42,468 bases of DNA, from the NCBI GenBank assembly GCA_033297205.1, contig MU859305.1:1-42468 (forward strand), written 5' to 3'. Below the pieces are notes generated by a model. That model was not told where the DNA came from and ran no database searches. It saw only the letters and a list, made by a program, of their open reading frames with translations. How positions within the stretch are numbered: position 1 is the stretch's first letter; each line of letters begins with the position of its first letter. A program made the position numbers and the translations under genes. Positions 30,911 through 42,373 of the stretch are shown here, piece after piece. Source of the DNA: Pseudoneurospora amorphoporcata (taxonomy: Eukaryota > Ascomycota > Sordariomycetes > Sordariales > Sordariaceae).

Positions 30911-32060
30911 TCACACCTTCATATCCCCCGTCCTCCCTCTCCCCAGCGTCCCTATCTCTATCTCCATCCCTATCCCTATCCCTATCCCCATCCCTGTCCT
31001 CATCCCCGACCTCCCGGTCTCTAGATGCAACCCACTCCAGGTCCTTCCGAGCCTCTGGCTCCTCTGGACTTCAAACCTCCTCGTCCTCACCAAATTCCAC
31101 ACAAACAACACCACCATGTACGTAAAAATCAGCACCATAGCACTAATCGGCCCCAAGATCGAAAACACGGCAAACCCATAACTCGCCCTCTTAAATGCCT
31201 CCTCTTCCCCAAGTGTGGTATCCAACCCGACCTGCATCCCCGACAGAACCACCACAATCCACGCCGTCCCGCCTATAACCCACGCACTGTTTTACACGAC
31301 AAACTACCCGTACGAAGTCCATATAGCTATAAACCCCAGCGACAAAGGCCCCCGCGTAAACATGTAAATGAGGTTAAGTCGGTTCAGTCGTAATTCGCCG
31401 TAAATAAACCGAACGGCGATATTCTTATATATCGCGTTTCGCGGGGCGAGCAGCTCGTCCACGAAGAAACGCCATTAATCCCAGGTTATTTCGCCCGGGA
31501 GGAGACCCTTGACGGTGGCGAAATTGAAGTCGCTCTCCTTTTGTACTAGACCAACCAACATAACTGAACAAAAATCCAAGCGCTGCTTGCCGGCTTTCGC
31601 ATCGTTTGCATACTCCCGCGTCATCCTTCTTTTGTCCTTTGTCGTTTGCTTCCCAGTCTCTTTCCCGTTCCCCATCACTCAGCACCACCACTGCTCCTCG
31701 ACAGCTCTCCTCGCCTTTATATGTCAACTCCCTTGTCCAAAACTCCCTCGTCAATAAAAACTTGCTGACAGGCTTCAGAAATACCCTGCCTCCTCCTTAT
31801 ACTAAGTGTTGCTCGAGCTTTTCAGTCATTATCGGCTCCCGATTCATAAGCACTTGTTGGTGCAAAGGGCGGGGCGGTACCGGACGCCCGGCTAGCCAAA
31901 GCAGATGGCGAATGGAGTGTAGCCGGGAGAGGTCGAATTCGCGGGCGATAAAAGAGGGCGAAGGGCCTTTGTAAAGCGATTCGAGGTCGTCGATTGCTTC
32001 ATAAAGGCGGATGTTGCGGTGCGAGGCTGGGAAGAAGTGTGTGTAGGATATTGAGGAGGG
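30911..32060 (-). pseudogene. DUF6601-like membrane protein, decayed
   Basis: Minus-strand reading from about 32060 gives the order I associate with fungal DUF6601 proteins: FDLSRLHSIRHLLWLAGRP, RPLHQQVLMNREPIMTEK, FLKPVSKFLLTREFW, AALGFLFSYVG, KESDFNFATVKGLLPGEITW, FIYGELRLNRLN, then two hydrophobic segments (AWVIGGTAWIVVVLSGMQVG and ASYGFAVFSILG followed by a long aliphatic stretch) that should span a membrane. Stops are TAA 31799-31797, TAA 31477-31475, TAG 31306-31304 and TAA 31294-31292; a one-base frameshift lies near 31560. The C-terminal tail carries a GMGIGIG run encoded by an ATCCCT-type microsatellite. Function of the family is unknown; this copy is dead. Confidence 0.72.
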
Positions 32061-33133
32061 AGGGTTGGTAATAGAATAGATGGTGGAGTGGGTGGTAAAG
32101 GAGAGGGGAAAGAGGGCTATTTGGAAAGGAGTTGATAATACCTAATAGGATGGACTGTTAGTATTCGGCGAGGATATGGTCGTTAAGTGGAAATGAATAA
32201 TGAGGATAGTAATTGGTAGGACGTACTATTCTATATATCATTTGGATTTGAGGTTTGGAACTATCGGAGGATATTATCCGGTTTGGACTTAATGGGGGGT
32301 TTTGGTCTATATCTGGCTCAGGAGCTATCGCGTTTATAGTAATAATGATCGTGCTCGCGGCGTTGGTATTTCGTGCCGTTTCTCGTCTTCAGTCGGTAGT
32401 AACTACGTCGATGTAGTTGTACTAGAATTCCAACTTACGCGGCTGATACTTTCATAAAAGTAAGAAACCACATAGATAAAGTGCAATACCTAAAGAAAAA
32501 TAAAAATATCTCCTTCAAATACCCTCCATTACCCGCGCAACAGGACCTCCAACCCCTTAAAGTTTAATTCATTGCCTAAAGCCCATCGCGCTATCATTTT
32601 AGCTATAGCAGCAGATGCCCCATAGGGCACAAGCAATCCTCTAAGTCTCAAACCGCTAAGCTACTGGCGTCGTTGGTGGGCCAACCAAAAGTGTACCTAG
32701 CCGCCGAGCTAGTCTCGATGGTCGGATGCACCCAATCAAAGGCTCCAGCCTAGCACATGAGCCAAGTGAATACTAAGCACCAAACCCCTTATATCTAACC
32801 CTTTAGATCGAGAAAATTAGGCATGGACGCGTCCTATCGTTTCGGCTTTACTTCTACGTGAGGCTGAGCAAGATCACTAAACCAGTTCGATTTTTAACAC
32901 CAAGCATTTGAGCCTCTGCCTACGAGAAGCGATCAGTATTAAACACTTTATTTGCGCTATTAAACATTTTATGTACGCTATTAAACACAAAGACCAAAGT
33001 AATATCCACTTAGGAGTAACCCCGCTAACGTTTGTCAAAGGCCAATACGTAATATCCGCCGTACGGGTATACTAGTACCATTCTCAATCGTGGCCGTACA
33101 AGCTCCTCTCCCGGTAGCCGAACCTTGATTACC
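32061..33133. other. AT-rich intergenic, no gene recognised
   Basis: Stop-dense in all frames and AT-rich. A repeat fragment near 32880-32920 matches 23310-23350 inverted. ATTAAACA-type short repeats occur at 32937-32990. Confidence 0.5.
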
Positions 33134-36105
33134 ATGGACGTTAATGAAGGCATTTCTTTGGCGGTATGGACCACATGTCTTTTTGTCTGTGCGACCGCCG
33201 CTTGGCTTTGGTTCTATGCGCTAGCGGGTTCCGGTACCGCACCGTCGTCTCTAGCGAAGCCTGCTTTAGATTCTATACGATCTACGTAGCGAGGCGTCTA
33301 TCTTAGTCAAGTCAACGAGGACAATGGAGACACCGACATTGACATTATTGCTATCCATGGCCTCGATGCAAAATCACCGGATACGTGGACATGGCGGGAT
33401 CAGCGGAATCCCAACGGCGTCAATTGGCTAGCCGAACCCGAACTGCTCCCTAAGGAAGTGGGAAAGGCGCGTATCTTCACATGCGACTGGCCTGCCGACC
33501 TACTTCAACGGTCAGATTTAGTCCCGAAGTTTGATGGCGAGATCGTTACGCTCCTAATTGATGGCATCAACAGAGAACTCTTGGCAAAAAACAAGACAAG
33601 AGACAGACCGATCCTCTTTATCGCTTCTTGTCTTGGGGGAATCATCTTAATGAGGGCTCTCACAACCACCGCCGATCATGAATGCACCACGAGCTGTTAT
33701 TGCCTCAGGAAAGCAACACGTGGCATTATCTTCCTCGCTACCCCGTTTCGAGGGACTTCGTTCCAAGAGGTAGCTCACTGGGCAGATCCAGGTCTGACCG
33801 CATGGGCATTAATCCGCGACCGAAAAGTGAGCAAGCTACTCGATAGTGTGAAAGGATCGACCTTTGATCTTGAAGCACTCGTACGCAAGTTCACACGAGT
33901 CTGTCAACATCCGAACCGGCCCTTTCTAGTATTCAACTTTTATGAACTCGGAATGACGAGTCTGTGGCGTAAGATATTCCCTTGGTTACCTACTTTGTTC
34001 TTCAAAGGAAAACCGGTAAGAAATCCTAAAGTACTAGTGTCCCCCGCGCTATAACTAATGCTTGCCAGCTGGTTGAGAGGTCCTCAGCAACACTAGACAT
34101 CGTCTTAGAGCTACTACTACTCGATCGGACCCATGGTCTGATGAACAAGTTCGGCAGCCGTGACTGCAAAGATTACCAGAAGGTTGCTGAAAAAATCAAA
34201 GAGTTTATTGGAGAGATCCGTAAAGGAACGCCCCTCGCGCAAGCAGATGCCTGGATACGTGAGAAGTGCTATACTGAGGATAGGCTCAAGATTGAGCGGC
34301 TCTCAGGCACGAAACTGCCGATGGATCAGTGTTACATCAATCTCTCCATTATAGAGCGGACCGGCGAAGATAAAGACCGTTCGAAAAAGAAATCAGAAGG
34401 AGAGTCGGTGTCGCAATCTTCCCCGTTTTCACTCACCGCTCGACTGAAGGTAGAAACGCCAGACGGGACAATTCAAGTCGACTTACCATCGCTCTTCAAG
34501 GAACGCGAAGAACCTGACGGTCGCAAGATACAACCAAGACGAATATTAATTCGAGGACGCGCCGGAGTAGGGAAGACTACTCTGTGTAAGAAGATTGTCT
34601 ATTCGTTTATGCGTGACGAATGGCCCGAATGGATTGAATTATTCGACCGTGTACTGTGGGTGCCTCTGCGGAATCTAAAGTTGGAAGAAAGACGACGCCA
34701 GCCCGGATACAACCTCCGCCACCTCTTTAGTCATGAATATTTTTCTAGGCCGGAGAGCAGAAAGGACCTCGCCAAAGCATTGTCCGATACATTGCTTGGT
34801 GTACCGGAGAAGAGGAGCAGGACTCTGTTTCTCCTCGACGGCTTAGACGAGGTATCGCAGGACTTGAGCGAAGGCGATATGTCCAGCTTCCTCAATGAGT
34901 TGCTAGAGCAGCCGAACGTCATCATCACGTCCCGGCCATACGGCAAGCCTCCGGCTGGCCTGGATCTCGAATTGGAGACGATTGGGTTCTACCAAAAACA
35001 AGTGAAGGACTATATCAAAATGGCTTTCAACGACCCAAAAACAGCTGACCGCGCTGAGTCATTCCTAAAAGCTCGCAGCCTTCTCCAAGGTCTTATGCGG
35101 ATCCCAGTTCAGCTAGATGCGTTCTGTTTCGCCTGGGACAACAAAAACGTCAATGACAGCTCGAAGCTTAACACTATGACGGACGTTTACCGAGCCATCG
35201 ACCTAAGTCTATGGACGAAGGATATCCCGCGGTTGGAAAAGAAGCACGACGACAAGCCAATAACAGCAGCTCACATCCAACAGGCTGATCGGACTGAAGT
35301 TGAAAATCACGTTCCAAAGGAGATTTTGTTTCTGGAAAGCCTTGCTTTTACTGGACTGCAGAATGACATAATTGCATTCGAATCAGAACATCTCGGCCAA
35401 ATATCCGGCCGCTTTGCCTGCGGTATTTCACCCAGTATGACAGTGCCGTGCCTCTCCTTTCTCCGAACATCAGATTCATCGGCGAAATTCAGCAACCAAA
35501 CCTATCACTTTCTACATCTGACCTATCAAGAATACTTTGCGGCTCGGTATTTTGTACGGCAGTGGAAGACTAACAAGCCCCTCGAATACCTGGCACTCCA
35601 CGGTCGGAAGAATGAAAATCCTACTTCCATCGAGGCTATCCAGTTTCTTCGCACGAACAAATACACAGTCCGTTACGACATCCTATGGCGCTTTGTTGCC
35701 GGCTTACTTAATGCCGAGGGCACGGCAGAGAAGTTCTTCCAAGCGATTGAGGACGAACCGCATGATTTGTTAGGTCCTACGCACCAACGGCTGGTTATGC
35801 ATTGTTTGAGCGAAGTGTCGACGAAGATGTCACTGCGAAAGCAGCTGGAAGACAAGCTAAAAGAGTGGCTGCTCTTTGAATACAAATTCACAGGCAAAAC
35901 ACGTCTAGCAAGGGAGGTGGAATGTCCAGAGTCAGCTTTGTTGGACACCATGCAGGAAGTAGGGATCGATGGAAAGATCGGAATTTTGAAGTGGGTAGCA
36001 AGACGACCAACGATCCCGCCACGCATCGTCACTCTGGTTACTTCTTGGCTAGAAGACGGCGAATTTATAACCGGGAAAAAGGATGTCTTATTTGCGTTAC
36101 GAGCC

Positions 36106-37344
36106 CAGTCCAGCTTATCCGACGAGCTCCTTACGGCTGTAGTAGCACGTTTAGGAGACGAGGACGGGGATGTTAGAGAGGCTGCCTCAGATGTCTTGCA
36201 AGCCCAGTCCAGCTTATCCGACGAGCTCCTTCCGGCTGTAGTAGCACGTTTAGGAGACAAGGACAGGGATGTTAGAGAGGCTGCCTTAGATGTCTTGCAA
36301 GCCCAGTCCAGCTTATCCGACGAGCTCCTTACGGCTGTAGTAGCACGTTTAGGAGACGAGTACGGGCTTGTTAGAAAGGCTTCCTTAGATGTCTTGCAAG
36401 CCTAGTCCAGCTTATCCAACGAGCTCCTTACGGCTGTAGTAGCACGTTTAGGAGACGAGCACTGGCCTGTTAGAAAGGCTGCCTTAGATATCTTGCAAGC
36501 CCAGTCCAGCTTATCCAACGAGCTCCTTCCGGCTGTAGTAGCACGTTTAGGAGACGAGTACAGGGATGTTAGAAAGGCTGCCTTAGATGTCTTGCAAGCC
36601 CAGTCCAGCTTATCCGACGAGCTCCTTACGGCTGTAGTAGCACGTTTAGGAGACGAGCACTGGCATGTTAGAGAGGCTGCCTCAGATGTCTTGCAAGCCC
36701 AGTCCAGCTTATCCAACGAGCTCCTTCCGGCTGTAGTAGCACGTTTAGGAGACGAGCACTGGTATATTAGATATTATGGGGCGCGAGCAAGCACTAAGGT
36801 AAGATGTTGATTGTTGTGCGAGGAACCAGAAGAGGATCCTGTACGCACACGAGAACTATGTAGAGCATGGTGTAGAGCCCTGTGGCCATAGGTCCACAGG
36901 GCGGCACCATGCGTGACACCAGACAGCTGTGCTGCACTCAGGCAGCTGCACTCAGCTGGCTGCACTAATGCAGCACAGCACCTATCTACAATGGAGCAGG
37001 CAATGCCTGTGACATTAGAGAGGCTGCCTTACGTGTCTTGCAAGCCCAGTCCAGCTTATCCGACGAGCTCTTTCCGGCTGTAGTAGCACGTTTAGGAGAC
37101 GAGCACTGGCCTGTTAGAAAGGCTGCCTTAGATATCTTGCAAGCCCAGTCCAGCTTATCCAACGACCTCCTTACGGCTGTAGTAGCACATTTAGGAGATA
37201 AGCACTAGCATGTTAGAAAGGCTGCCTTAGATATCTTGCAAGCCCAGTCCAGCTTATCTAATGACGTTCTTACGGCCCTAGCATTATTACTTGAATCCAA
37301 ACGTGCAGGCAACTTAGCAGAGGCTCTATTAAGAAGATATAAGA
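36106..37344 (+). repeat. HEAT-type array, ten 99-bp units
   Basis: Units start at 36106, 36205, 36304, 36403, 36502, 36601, 36700, 37047, 37146 and 37245; the last is diverged. The shared sequence is QSSLSDELLTAVVARLGD, followed by variable residues and VRKAALDVLQA. Variation sits at D/N after SLS, T/P after ELL, and the two to four residues before VR (DGD, DRD, YGL, HWP, YRD, HWH), probably the exposed face. Confidence 0.92.
36772..37013. mobile_element. 242-bp hairpin-rich insertion with 6-bp target duplication
   Basis: Interrupts HEAT unit 7 between two copies of ATTAGA (36766-36771 and 37014-37019). Removing the 242 bp plus one ATTAGA restores an exact 99-bp unit, which defines the ends. 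No coding capacity. It contains a nested hairpin (GCATGGTG 36865-36872 with CACCATGC 36905-36912, enclosing GCCCTGTGG/CCACAGGGC) and a second 11-bp stem GCTGTGCTGCA/TGCAGCACAGC (36926-36936, 36969-36979). The termini are not inverted repeats of one another. Confidence 0.85.
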
Positions 37345-37556
37345 AATCTTATCCTACCCTTCTTAACAGGCCGTCTATTAAACCATTATTCAAATTTCTC
37401 TTGCGAGGTAGCTTTGATGAGCAGTGGAGTTGGTATATTATAGATAAGACATCTTACATTAACATGCCAGAATGGGTCGGAAGTACTAGTATTAATAATG
37501 GAAAGGAGTTTATAAACATAGTGACAAGAGTAAGGCAAGGGATTCCATCTACGGGT

Positions 37557-38480
37557 GTAACGAACGGCAGGTCTGATTTACCTAAAGGGGATAGCTGAAG
37601 GTAAAGACTATCAGGTGCTGTTCGGTATAGCCAAAAGGTATGAAATGAGTATCGCTTGCGAATTATAAATACTATTCTCGGTGGTGAATAACCTTTATTG
37701 CTTACTGCAGAATTATCTGGCTAGTTGGGTCTTCTTGTCCTTTTTATAGCTGTGAAGCCTTTTGGTGGTCCCATTACAATTACCAGTATACGTTGTACGT
37801 ACTTATTACGTACCTTGGTAGTGCCCTTATTCCCAGCTAGGCATACACTCCCACTTTCCTCCCCTTGTACAACTATACACATTACAAGCCATACCAGGTC
37901 GGCGTTAAACTAGTGTCAGGCACGGTGGTAGCTAGGCCGCGCCGTCCCAGTCGTATTCTAGTAGCACTATATCGCTCGGCTTGTACTTTGGGAGTGTCCA
38001 AACGCCTGGTGTCTGCGCCCGCCTCGTACCAGTGCTTCGCTTGCTTCGCCATAATGATAATCCAGTTAAAGATTTCTCTGAAGCCATCTGCGATATGATT
38101 TGCCTTTCTAAATTTACGTCTCTATTAGGGCGAAATATTTAATGAACAAGTCTTCGGTAGCTCCACGCCTATTCGTAGGTATTAGGCTTAATACTTTAAA
38201 TTAATATCTAGCAGGTTGTTAGATTGACAATGGTTATATTGCATTAACTCCCCCGATAATTCGTGCACTATCCCTCAATAGGATAAGCTACCAAACCCGC
38301 TAGATGGAGCCTGCGCACCGACGAATCCGACATCCTATGCGTTCAACTCTGCTTTATAGCCTCAACTGGGCTTGGCATGAATAGGTGGAACAGTGAACTT
38401 GGCGTATGCGAAGGCAATGTCGAGATCGGGTGCCTATTGGTCGAATCGACGTCGAGGGCAAAGGTTGAAAGAAAAAAAGC
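37557..38480. mobile_element. LTR-like repeat and flanking sequence
   Basis: Begins TGTAACGAACGGCAGG exactly where the NLR coding sequence stops making sense. The first 75 bp match 8118-8195. The right end and any target duplication could not be placed. The remaining sequence up to the segmental duplication has no recognised gene. Confidence 0.5.
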
Positions 38481-38481
38481 C

Positions 38482-41400
38482 GATAGTGATTGTGGGGAGC
38501 TGTGTTTCTAGATATGACAGTCAGAACCCTAACCCTAGAGCTGGCTCGGTTAGGGTTCTTCAACTACTTGGTGGATGTGGGTAGTCTATTATCGCTGTAA
38601 CACGTGACTAATACTAATATCCGCTAAATTCGGTGGGGTTGGTAGGCAATGTTACGAGCTACGTGGTCACGACAGATAAAGCTAAATACGTTAATTCCAG
38701 GTCTATAGTAGAATTATAAGATAAAGAATAAAAGAGGAAAACGTGCAAAGGCGCGCCTAGCGCCCAGGGTTTTAACCCAGGGCTAAGGTAGCCTGTGCAC
38801 GCGGTACGACATTACGTGCCGGGACCCATCCGCCAGTGCCGTAATATCTTCCCCCCAATAGAAAAAGACTCGTCCGGAGTCGTGCAAAATGCATAGAAAG
38901 CTAGAATACATGTAAAGTGAGTGCAGACCCCAAAATCCTCGCGTTACCTCCTCGCATTACTTATTCGCACCGACATGTCGTCTTATTAATCGTATCTCTT
39001 TTCTCGCGGGCACGTTATCGTCGTCGTAATCTGGATCAAACTCCTCCGCGTCCGCCACCTCTAGCCAGTCTTCACCAACATCCTACGAAACCTAAGCCTC
39101 CGAACGACCTACCTCATCATTGACGTACCTTCAGTACCTATATCGGTGGTACAAAGCCGCATGTTAAACCGCGATCCCCCGCATCTAAATTACGGAGGAC
39201 CGTATAGCTGTGGCAACGCTACTACAAGTGTATTGGCTTACCTAAGCACCACTAAGGAAGAGACTACTTATCCGGTCGAGGAGAGTCGAGACCTCTACTA
39301 CTGTACCAAGCTTAGCCAGGACTGGTATCACGGGGCGAGAGGGTACCGTTGGGGGTATGGTAAGATATGTGTTGTTGTATAAAGGAGAGAAAAGGAGGAT
39401 GTGCGTGGAGGACTGGCTATATGGGCGAGAGCCCAGACAGGCCAGTCCGTGTGCGCGGACGTGCAGTGCGATAATATCATAGGTTAACCCGGTGACAACT
39501 GGGCAGTCACGGGTTCATCCCGTAGCATCTGGACCGCACAGGCACCTGCAAAAGGAGAGTCAAGGGATAGAATAATCTTGCTTCTTCATAATAGAATACT
39601 TCATCTTGATAAAAGTTTTACAAAATTCCTATAAATTTACATGTCCTCCCAGACCCTTCTGGTGGCACGCTAGAAGAAAGAAATAGAGAGACAGGAATTG
39701 AGGATGACATGGAATATATTATATATTTTGCGAGAAACCAATACACCAAACTAGTCCTGATACGGTGCCGATGGATATTATCCGTCCCTGGATATTATAT
39801 TTAGACGGTCGGTAATTCGGTGGCAGCCAGAGTACGTTCTGGCCGTTGCAAGTAATCCAAGAACTTCTCTCTTCCCAGCCATATCCATGGCTCTCTGGAT
39901 TATCTAGTACACCTTGGCTTTCGGTAGTTTCTGTAACTATGTTAATACGTCCAATGTTGGTAAGTAGGTAGCGACTGGTAGGGTCAAACGAGATATCGGT
40001 TAGCACAGTACTAGTAGGAATCGTTTGGAGGCAGCTCCCCGACGCCGGATCCCAGATCTTGATCGTCTTGTCCGACGAACCGGACGCAAGCCGCTGGCCA
40101 TCAGGCGAGAATGCCACTGGGTCAATGGGGCGGCTATGGCCTTCTAACGTCTGGAGGCATGCATTCCAATCCAATTCTACAGCCGGCTTAGTTCGAATCC
40201 ATTCAGGTTCTTCTGCCCTGAAATTCCTCTTTATCAAGCTACCGCTTGGAGTAAATACAAGCGCTGAGATGTATGCTTGAAGTGGAGCTTGCTCTATTAT
40301 TGACTTATAAGACAGAGCAAACCGGTAAGCATCCCGAACAAGTTTTGTTAACTGCCACTGATCATTGCCTCCCTATATCTTTAGTTAGACCAAGTTCCTA
40401 GTGCGGAGTTAGACTTGTACTTACTAGCAGGCCCTCGAGCTTTCTAATAGCAATAACGCCCGCAGGCATAGCTTGGAGTAGACTTAGAGCTTCCAGCTAG
40501 TAAAGGTACTTCGTCTCAAGAAATTTATAGACACCCTTCTCATCCCATAGAGGATTATACCGTTTTGTATTCGTGCCAGAAACCGAGTTACACAAGTGAT
40601 TAACCCAGTAGACGCACGAGTACCGCACCGTCGCTAGCGGGTCCGGATTCGGTACTTGGACCTTGTCACTCGGAAATCCCGGTGCCCTTAAGCTATATAT
40701 ATCGCGTCGCAATATTGTAGACATGGCATCAAGTGACCTTGAGAAGATGGTATAATTCACATCTTCTTTCCCAGAAGGAAAAATCCACTTGAACGTCTCC
40801 TGAGAAGCTTGGTTACCAGCTTTATCAGAGGCATTGCCAAGTAGAAAGTCCTTGGCTGATTGATGGACAAAATAAATAGTCTGGTCTCGAAGAGTTAAAA
40901 ACGAGCCGCAAAGCCCTATAAGCTCTTCCAGAGACTGCGGATCATATGAAATATCGTCTAACATCTCGACGAGAGTGGTTAGTTCTTGAAGGCTAATAGG
41001 TCGGCGAACGATAGAGGAGACGGCAAGAATTTGCCTGCACAGATCCGCATCATCGGACTGAATAATCTGCTCCATCATCCGCGTATATAGGGAATCCAGC
41101 CCGGACGGAAATTTGCGTAGCATTTCTTTGGTACGCCATTTCTTAACCTCCGGGCCTGCAAGTACTTGGCAGACCAACGCCACCCAGAGGAACGTATCTT
41201 GCGCGTTGGAGCACAGGTAGTCCTGAACGGTCTTTTTTATCCTTGGATCATACTTCTTCCGCCTTGCTAGGTCATCCACCTTGTACAGGATAAATGCATT
41301 GACAGCCGCTGCGACGGATTCCGCATTTAGCTCCAGGGAGACCACTTTATCTACGGCTTTCTCCAACCCTTCCTCAATTTGCGGCCAATTACGGCTTGAG

Positions 41401-42373
41401 ACGATCTACTTAATTCGAGATCCAGATGATAATTGCTAAGCAATTAAGTCGAGAAGCTGTGGTAGGTCTGTTTTAACGTATTCGTCAAGCGCGTCAATGA
41501 CTAAGTAGGTCGTTCGGAGGCTTGGGTCTCGTAGGATGTTAATGAAGATTCTCAATAAGGCGTCCCACGTATTTACATCTTTGAAGAGGCCTTCGCCTGC
41601 ACGGTCGTACTCACTGCGTACGTGTGAGAGGATAGATGGCTGCTGGTCACTAAGTAGGTAGATTAGGCCGCGCAGTACGGCGGTTGCATTGTTAATGCGA
41701 GAGTCGGTAGCTTGGCAGAAGAAGTAGGCCATATTGCAATGGCGCGCGTTGGCAGTATTGCCTTAATCCAGCTTATTAATGATGCCGCACAGCAATATAG
41801 TCTTCCCTTTGCCGGGGTCGCCCTTAATCTAGAGCAGTCGGTACTATAAATCGTCACGCCATTATTGAAAGTTAGCGTTATTGAGGACCCAACGATATGA
41901 GTCCTGCAAAAGGCCGCCTTTGGTCCGTTCGATGCGGACTTTATCATCGCGAGGATCGGTAAGGCGCAAGTGCTTCAGGCATTGCTAGTCCTTCTCTAAT
42001 ATTGCATGGCGTCCCGGTCAATCTTAATGAAGATATAGTGAGGAATTAGTATACTAACCTTACTTCTTACGTTCTTAATCAGTTACAGAGCAAGGAGCTG
42101 TTGGATGTTAGCACAAGCCTATACCGTTACTACCCGTAATAGAAACCTATATCTATGGAAGTTGCAGTTGTTGTATTGAGGCCCGGCGGCGTTATTATTA
42201 TGCTGAACCCCCGGGCCGGTATTGGCATTGGAGAAACCCGAACCAGAATTGTAGATAGACCAGGGCCTTTTCATATCGTAGGGATTGGGCTTCGGGATAT
42301 ATATAATACTTACTTATAAGATTAAACGTGTGGGATTTAAGGAGTTGATCGTCTTACAATGTTTAGGGAGAAA
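38482..42373. repeat. Segmental duplication, copy 2 (RIP-damaged)
   Basis: Counterpart of 14829-19634. It includes a shortened telomere-like palindrome (38524-38558, centre partly deleted), the LTR-like repeat (38592-38850) and the NLR copy. It ends at 42373 where another LTR-like element begins. Confidence 0.9.
39719..42274 (-). pseudogene. NACHT-WD40 NLR, RIP-damaged second copy
   Basis: Same layout as the gene at 16093-19535, but with a single WD40 unit (FSPDGQRLASGS...IKIWDPASGS) before the conserved C-terminal cap. The N-terminal exon (ATG 42274, MKRPWSIYNSGSG, GPGVQHNNN, GPQYNN) is still open, but its splice donor GT is changed to AT. The Walker A GDPGKGKT is kept, while the Trp just before it is TAG and a Gln after it is TAA. 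In the loop after Walker B one Gln and one Trp codon are also TAG (near 41436 and 41408). Frames between these stops remain in register with copy 1. Not functional as a full receptor. Confidence 0.85.

Larger units (their letters stand above)
33134..37557 (+). pseudogene. Membrane-anchored hydrolase-like / NACHT / HEAT NLR, disrupted
   Basis: From ATG 33134: a hydrophobic segment (residues about 9-33) that should anchor it in a membrane, a TAG at codon 52 (33287-33289), then an alpha/beta-hydrolase-like domain (DIIAIHGLDAKSPDTW; PILFIASCLGG, in which the usual GxSxG serine is Cys; IIFLATPFRG). Intron 34016-34068 (53 nt, TAACTAATG branch, CCAG acceptor) leads in phase to the NACHT part: Walker A GRAGVGKT, Walker B LFLLDGLDE, and HLTYQEYFAARYF. 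Ten 99-bp HEAT-type units follow from 36106. Unit 4 begins with TAG (36403-36405), unit 7 holds a 242-bp insertion, unit 9 has TAG 37206-37208, and the 3' end is cut by an LTR-like repeat at 37557. Up to 36402 only codon 52 blocks expression; a downstream start could still yield most of the protein. Confidence 0.8.

Noticed and set aside
31606..31974. Plus-strand open frame rich in Ser and Pro
   Set aside because: Antisense of the DUF6601-like pseudogene; the minus strand has the family motifs.
36796..37018. The HEAT insertion read as an intron (GTAAGAT ... TTAG)
   Set aside because: Splicing there does not restore the reading frame, whereas removing 242 bp plus one ATTAGA restores the 99-bp unit exactly; an insertion explains it better.
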